NCBI GenBank assembly: GCA_009760855.2
Contig: WPIO01000007.1
Span: 5,592,001-5,656,000 of the forward strand
DNA: 64,000 bases
Direction of reading: 5' to 3'
Source: Cristatella mucedo
Taxonomy: Eukaryota; Bryozoa; Phylactolaemata; Cristatellidae
The position numbers and the translations under genes are program-made. Below are positions 59,667 through 64,000 of the stretch, piece after piece. The first letter of the stretch is position 1. Every line of letters starts with the position of its first letter. The notes beneath the pieces are model-generated. The model was not told the origin of the DNA. It was given only the letters and a program-made list of their open reading frames with translations, and made no database searches.

Positions 59667-62507
59667 CTAGAAAAGGGAAAGAAGAGCCGCACGACGCTAA
59701 GCTTGAGGGCCGTCGCTGACCTCTGATCCTCGAGCTCGCTCCTCCAGCCGGAAAGAGTCGGCTCGAACGCTGGCCCGAACGCTGACTGAGCTCGCCTGGC
59801 TTAGCGACGAGCCGTTTCTAGGGAAGACGCGCGCGAACCGCCGGCGGTGGTGAGCGCGCCGGAAACTCCCGGACGAGCCGCGCGAGCGCGATCGGGTTCG
59901 ACGAATTACCGCAATCCGCCGCAATTCACTCAAATTAGTCTAAAAACGACCTGACGTAAGCGTTGCCGAGCTCAAATTTTGCGCTGATATTGTAGTACAC
60001 GTTCGAATTTATCTGTCCGCAAAATTTCACGTCGCTGCGCGCACGCGCACTTATGCAAATGAGCTTTAACGCTGGACGCCTGTACCGCTATCCACCGCAA
60101 TCCATTCTATTTCTCGTCAAATCCACCCCAACTCTGCTGCGAACAGCTCCAAAAAGGCTGGAATATCAAACTACGCTACACCCACAATGTACCCAGAAAA
60201 CTTTGCGAAATTCCGCTCACGTGTTTCACGAAGCCCACGGAAATAAGATTGCAGTGGCCCAGGCCAATACCGCAATCTACGATGCAACGAAAGAAATCCT
60301 GATCGAAAAGCTCCTTTATTGATTGCATATGAAAGCACACTCTGTGGCAATTGCATTAAAATACATTCACTTAAATTGGCACGGCCGTTCTCGTGCAATG
60401 CGCTGCAATCGACTGCAGTCGCCCGAGCCAATACCGCAATCCACTTCAATCCACAGCATAAAAAATCGAAATACATTGCGCCGAGCTCCAGTTTGTATTG
60501 CATATTAAAGTGCACCGTTCTGTGTGCACAACCACGTAAAATAAAAAAACTGTGCATGCTCGCACTATGGCAACGGGTGGCAATCGCCTGAAATGAGCTG
60601 GAAAGCTACCGCAATCCACTCTATTCCACTACAAATCATCCTCAAATCGCCATTGCGACGCTCTAGTTGACATTGCATATAGGACTCAACTCAGTAGTTC
60701 AAAGTGCATTCACAAAACTTTGCTCCAGTGGGCACACGCGTTCTCATGCAATAAATCGCAATCGATTGCAACTGCCCGGGCCAGTACGTCAATGAACCGC
60801 AGCCCGCCGAAAAACGATCAGAATACGTACACTTAAAGCTCTAATAGTGATTGCACTTTGCTCTAATTTTTTCTTATTGTGTAATACCACAATTTCACTA
60901 CAATCGCCTCGATCATCCGGCAGCAATGCACTGCAATTGACTGCAATGGCTCGGGCCAATACCTCAATTTACAGCAATCTGATGCAAAATGCCCTGAAAT
61001 CTGTTTCGCAACGCTTCAACTTTTAATGCATGTTACAAAGCACACTGATTAATGTCAACCACATCATTTTAAGCAATTGCGCTCGTACAATCTCGGACAA
61101 TGTATGGCAACCTACGGCAGCGGCTCGGCTCGAAGCAGCAATCCACTTCTATCCGTGGCAAGTTGACACTAAATTGGCAGTACGAAGTGTCGATTGTCAT
61201 CGCATTTTACATTTCTTTGTGATAAAAGTGAAATCGTAGGACTTTCAAGCTAATGTTCACGTTAATTGTCAACAATACACGGCAATCGACAGCAATGGGG
61301 GGACCAATACCGAAATCCGTGGCAAATCGACGAGAAATTGCTGCACCAAGCTCCAATTCTCATTCTACTTAACATCTCACTGCGTGCACACGTACTTGCA
61401 ACCCTTTCAACCAGCTCTGGGCGTTCAATCTTGGGCAATGCATGGCAACAGACGGCAATGGCCCGGGCGAATACGGCGATCCATTATGGTCCATCGCAGA
61501 TCACTGGAAAGTGACTGAGCCAAGATCAAATATATCTTACCTGTCACAGCCCACTGGGTTGAAAGTGTATCAAAATCCTTTCAACCAATTGCACACGTAC
61601 AATCGCGAGCAATGAACGGCAATCGACAGCAATGTTGTGGGCCAATACCCAAATTCCCGGTGAATTGAAGAGAAATTGGCGTCGCGGAAGCCTCAATTGT
61701 CATTACATATAACATTTCGCTGCGTCCAAAGTAAAACCGTGGAACTTTCAAGATGCTTTGCCTGTTAACTGTCAGCAATGCACGGCAATCAACAGCAATG
61801 GTAGGGGCCGATAGCGAGATACGTGGAAAATCGACAAGACTGGCTACAATAAACTGCAACTCTCATTCCACGTAACGTGTACCTGTGTGCATGCATAATT
61901 TTCACCCATGGTACGCACTCAATTGACGGCAACCCACAGCAATGCCCGGGGAAATACCCCAATCCATAACGGAAAATTAGAAATGCACCGACAGTTGCTG
62001 AGAGAAGCTCCGACTTTTCTTGCGTATTGATGTACACTGCATTAAAAGTGCAGCCACATCCTTTTATACAATCGACAAAGGCACAATCGAGGGCGATGCA
62101 CGGCGTTTGACTGCAATGGCCCGGTCTCTGCAGCAATCTGGTTCAAATTTGCTGGAAATTGGCTGTTTGAATTTGTAACTATCCTACTACATAACGCTCA
62201 CTGTGGGTGCACATACTGTCCTTTTTCGCGTTCAACCTTGAGCAATCCATGGCAATCGACAGCAATTGCCCGAGACACTACAGCAATCTATGATTGTCTG
62301 TTACAATTACAAACGAAGCTGGTGGGAGAAGATCACATTTGTCTTGCGTAACAGTGTGCTGTATTAAAAGTGCAACCGCATCCTATCACCCAATCTTGAA
62401 CGTACATGCGAGGGCAATGCGCGGCAATCGACGACAACGGCCAGGGAAAATACGGAAATCTATCCGTTGTAAGCGTACACACTCAACTCAAGTCGTGAGA
62501 CGATAAA

Positions 62508-62714
62508 TAAATGTCCATCATTTTCACCTTAACGTCACTAGATCTTTGCGACCCTGAAGCTTTACTAATTAATGAAGCTTCCCGCCTGACCGCTGATGTT
62601 TTAGCGCTACCTGGTACTCTAATGCTCAACCGACCGGGCCGCCGAGAGCCGTTGACATGTTTTTTCTGCTAACCACAAGGTCTCTCTCACCTGGTACGAT
62701 CGCTTGACCCACAT
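62508..62714 (+). other. Unique centre of the foldback-like element with a 53-codon frame
   Basis: This segment is not repeated in the arms. It holds a plus-strand frame from ATG 62511 to TAA 62672 of normal-looking composition (MSIIFTLTSLDLCDPEALLI at its start). It may be captured sequence or the relic of a once larger coding centre. No family is recognised. Confidence 0.35.
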
Positions 62715-63389
62715 CCCTACGTCTCACGACTTGAGTTGAGTATGTACACTTAGAACGGATGGATCTCCGTAATTTCCCAGGCCGTTGTCGTCGATTGCCG
62801 TGAATTGCCCTCGCATGTACGTTCAAGATTGGTTGATAGGATGCGGTTTCACTTTTAATACAGCACACTGTTACGCAAGACAGATGTGATCTTCTCCCAC
62901 CAGCTTCGTTTGTAATTGAGGAGGATGCGCAATTTTTTTTTAATTTTACGTGGTTGTGCACACAGCACGGTGCACTTTAATATGCAATAAAAACTGGAGC
63001 TCGGCGCAATGTATTTCGATTTTTTATGCTGTGGATTCTGTGGATTGAAGTGGATTGCGGTATTGGCCCCGGCGACTGCAGTCGATTGCAGCGGATTGCA
63101 CGAAACCGGCGGTGCCAATGCAAGTGAATACAATTTTCGCAGAATTTGCTGTCATATGCACACAAAAAAGGAGCTTTTCGATCAGGATTCTTTCGCTGCA
63201 TGATGGAATCCAGTGGATTGCGGTGGATTGGGGTAGATTGCGGTATTGGCCTGGGCCACTGCAATCTTTTTTTATTGGGCTCCGTGAAACGCGTGAGCGG
63301 ACTTTCGTGGAATTCTCTGAGTACATTGTGCGTGTAACGTAGTTTGATATTCCAGACTTTTTGGATCGCAGCAGATTTTGGGTGGATTT

Positions 63390-63575
63390 GACGAGAAATA
63401 GAATGGATTGCAGTGGATTGCGGTGGGTTGCGGTGGGTTGCGGTGGATTGCGGTGGATTTCGGTGGATTTCGGTGGATTGCGGTTGATTGCGGTGATTGC
63501 GGTGGATTGCAGTGGTTTGCGGTGGATTTTGGTGGATTGCGGTGGATTGCGATTGCGGCGGATTGCGGTACAGGC
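63390..63575 (+). repeat. Decamer array TGGATTGCGG, about 18 copies
   Basis: Units of 10 bp (GGATTGCGGT with variants such as GGGTTGCGGT, GGATTTCGGT) occur in the outer right arm of the element. The matching place in the left arm (about 60085-60110) has only two or three copies. The NPPQST-type open frame on the other strand comes from this repeat. Confidence 0.92.
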
Positions 63576-63775
63576 GTCCGGCGTCAAAAGCTCATTTGCA
63601 TAAGTGCGCGAGCGCGAAGCGCCATGAAATTTTGTGGACAGATAAATTCGAATGTGTACTACAATATCAGCGCAAAATTTGAGCTCGGCAACGCTTATGT
63701 CTGGTCGTTACGTCTGGTCGTTACGTCTGGTTGCTAGCCTAATTAGAGTGGATTGCGGTAATTCGTCGAACCCCC

Positions 63776-64000
63776 CCCCCCCGCCGGCCGACAGATTGTA
63801 GGCACGCGCTCACGTGCAAGTCACGTGTCCCACCCACCCACCCCCCCCCCCGTTCGCGGCCGCGGGTTCAACCACACGCGCGCGGTGTGGTAAGCGCGGC
63901 TAGCCGGCTAGACTCTCCTTTCAAGATGGGCATCCTAAGGCAATACGACAATGCGCATGCGGACTATAAAAAAACTAGGCTCCTGGCGTGCACGGAGAAC
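63776..64000. other. Right edge: GC-rich DNA with poly-C runs
   Basis: Runs of C at about 63767-63782 and 63840-63852 flank short GC-rich sequence. I see no SLC7 exon here. Confidence 0.5.

Larger units (their letters stand above)
59890..63775. repeat. Foldback-like family 1 element, 3.9 kb, with inverted arrays of ~168-bp units
   Basis: The ends are GGGTTCGACGAATTACCGCA and its reverse complement (63750-63775 region). The left arm (59890-62507) has 13 units with cores near 60390, 60570, 60750, 60920, 61095, 61270, 61435, 61605, 61770, 61925, 62090, 62245 and 62410, a mean period of about 168 bp. A unit has CAATGCACGGCAATCGACAG-type and GGCCCGGGCCAATACCGCAA-type blocks. The right arm (62715-63775) repeats the outermost and innermost parts in reverse complement, with the middle (matching about 60545-62310) missing. 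The arms meet around a unique centre of about 205 bp (62508-62714). No transposase is present. It lies upstream of the first in-window SLC7 exon, so in an intron of that gene. Confidence 0.88.

Noticed and set aside
63024-63587. 187-codon minus-strand frame with NPPQST-type repeats
   Set aside because: The protein repeat comes from the 10-bp decamer array. The array lies in a non-coding inverted arm and its partner arm has no matching frame.
59890-63775. LTR-type or virus-derived element
   Set aside because: The ends are inverted and not direct repeats, there is no primer-binding site or polypurine tract that I can see, and no gag, pol or capsid-like text is present. No such element was recognised anywhere in the window.

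Overview
The window looks like non-coding-rich nuclear DNA of a bilaterian invertebrate animal. It has GT-AG introns of 0.2 to nearly 12 kb, two animal-type membrane or secretory-pathway genes, several families of LINEs, tRNA-derived SINEs, long (GA/TC)n tracts and patches of CpG-rich DNA. I cannot place the species more closely.

Two host genes are clear, both on the minus strand and both cut by the window edge. (1) Four exons (19591-19417, 7711-7581, 6460-6203, 4279-4096) encode the secreted N-terminal half of a family 1 glycoside hydrolase (lactase/beta-glucosidase/klotho type), including its TFNEPW acid/base motif. Its C-terminal half lies left of base 1 or was not recognised. (2) Six exons (59666-59543, 59358-59255, 58662-58566, 56204-56055, 55865-55697, 55068-55001) encode the C-terminal half of an SLC7 light-chain amino acid transporter, closest to b(0,+)AT/SLC7A9. 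Reading phases match across every junction in both genes. A third candidate is an Ala/Pro/Arg-rich open frame at 51080-51847 (+) in GC-rich DNA.

Layout: 1-4.1 kb, repeats and unrecognised DNA; 4.1-19.6 kb, the GH1 gene, whose 11.7-kb first intron carries a foldback-like repeat array, a decayed R2-superclade LINE and a small palindromic MITE-like element; 19.6-38.4 kb, intergenic DNA full of LINE tails, SINEs and a second foldback-like element; 38.4-45.4 kb, a nest of LINEs with one nearly complete CR1/L2-like element (here 'LINE A') inserted in a related one ('LINE B'); 45.4-52.4 kb, CpG-rich DNA with LINE fragments and an open frame; 52.4-54.9 kb, AT-rich then GC-rich spacer; 55.0-59.7 kb, the SLC7 exons; 59.9-63.8 kb, a 3.9-kb foldback-like element in the next SLC7 intron.

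The most unusual feature is a class of foldback-like elements whose inverted arms are tandem arrays of diverged units of about 168 bp. Two families with different sequences share this design and a GGCCCGGGCC-centred core block. They have no recognisable transposase. A second point of interest is a SINE family ('SINE2') that ends in the same hairpin as LINE A, which suggests a SINE-LINE partnership.
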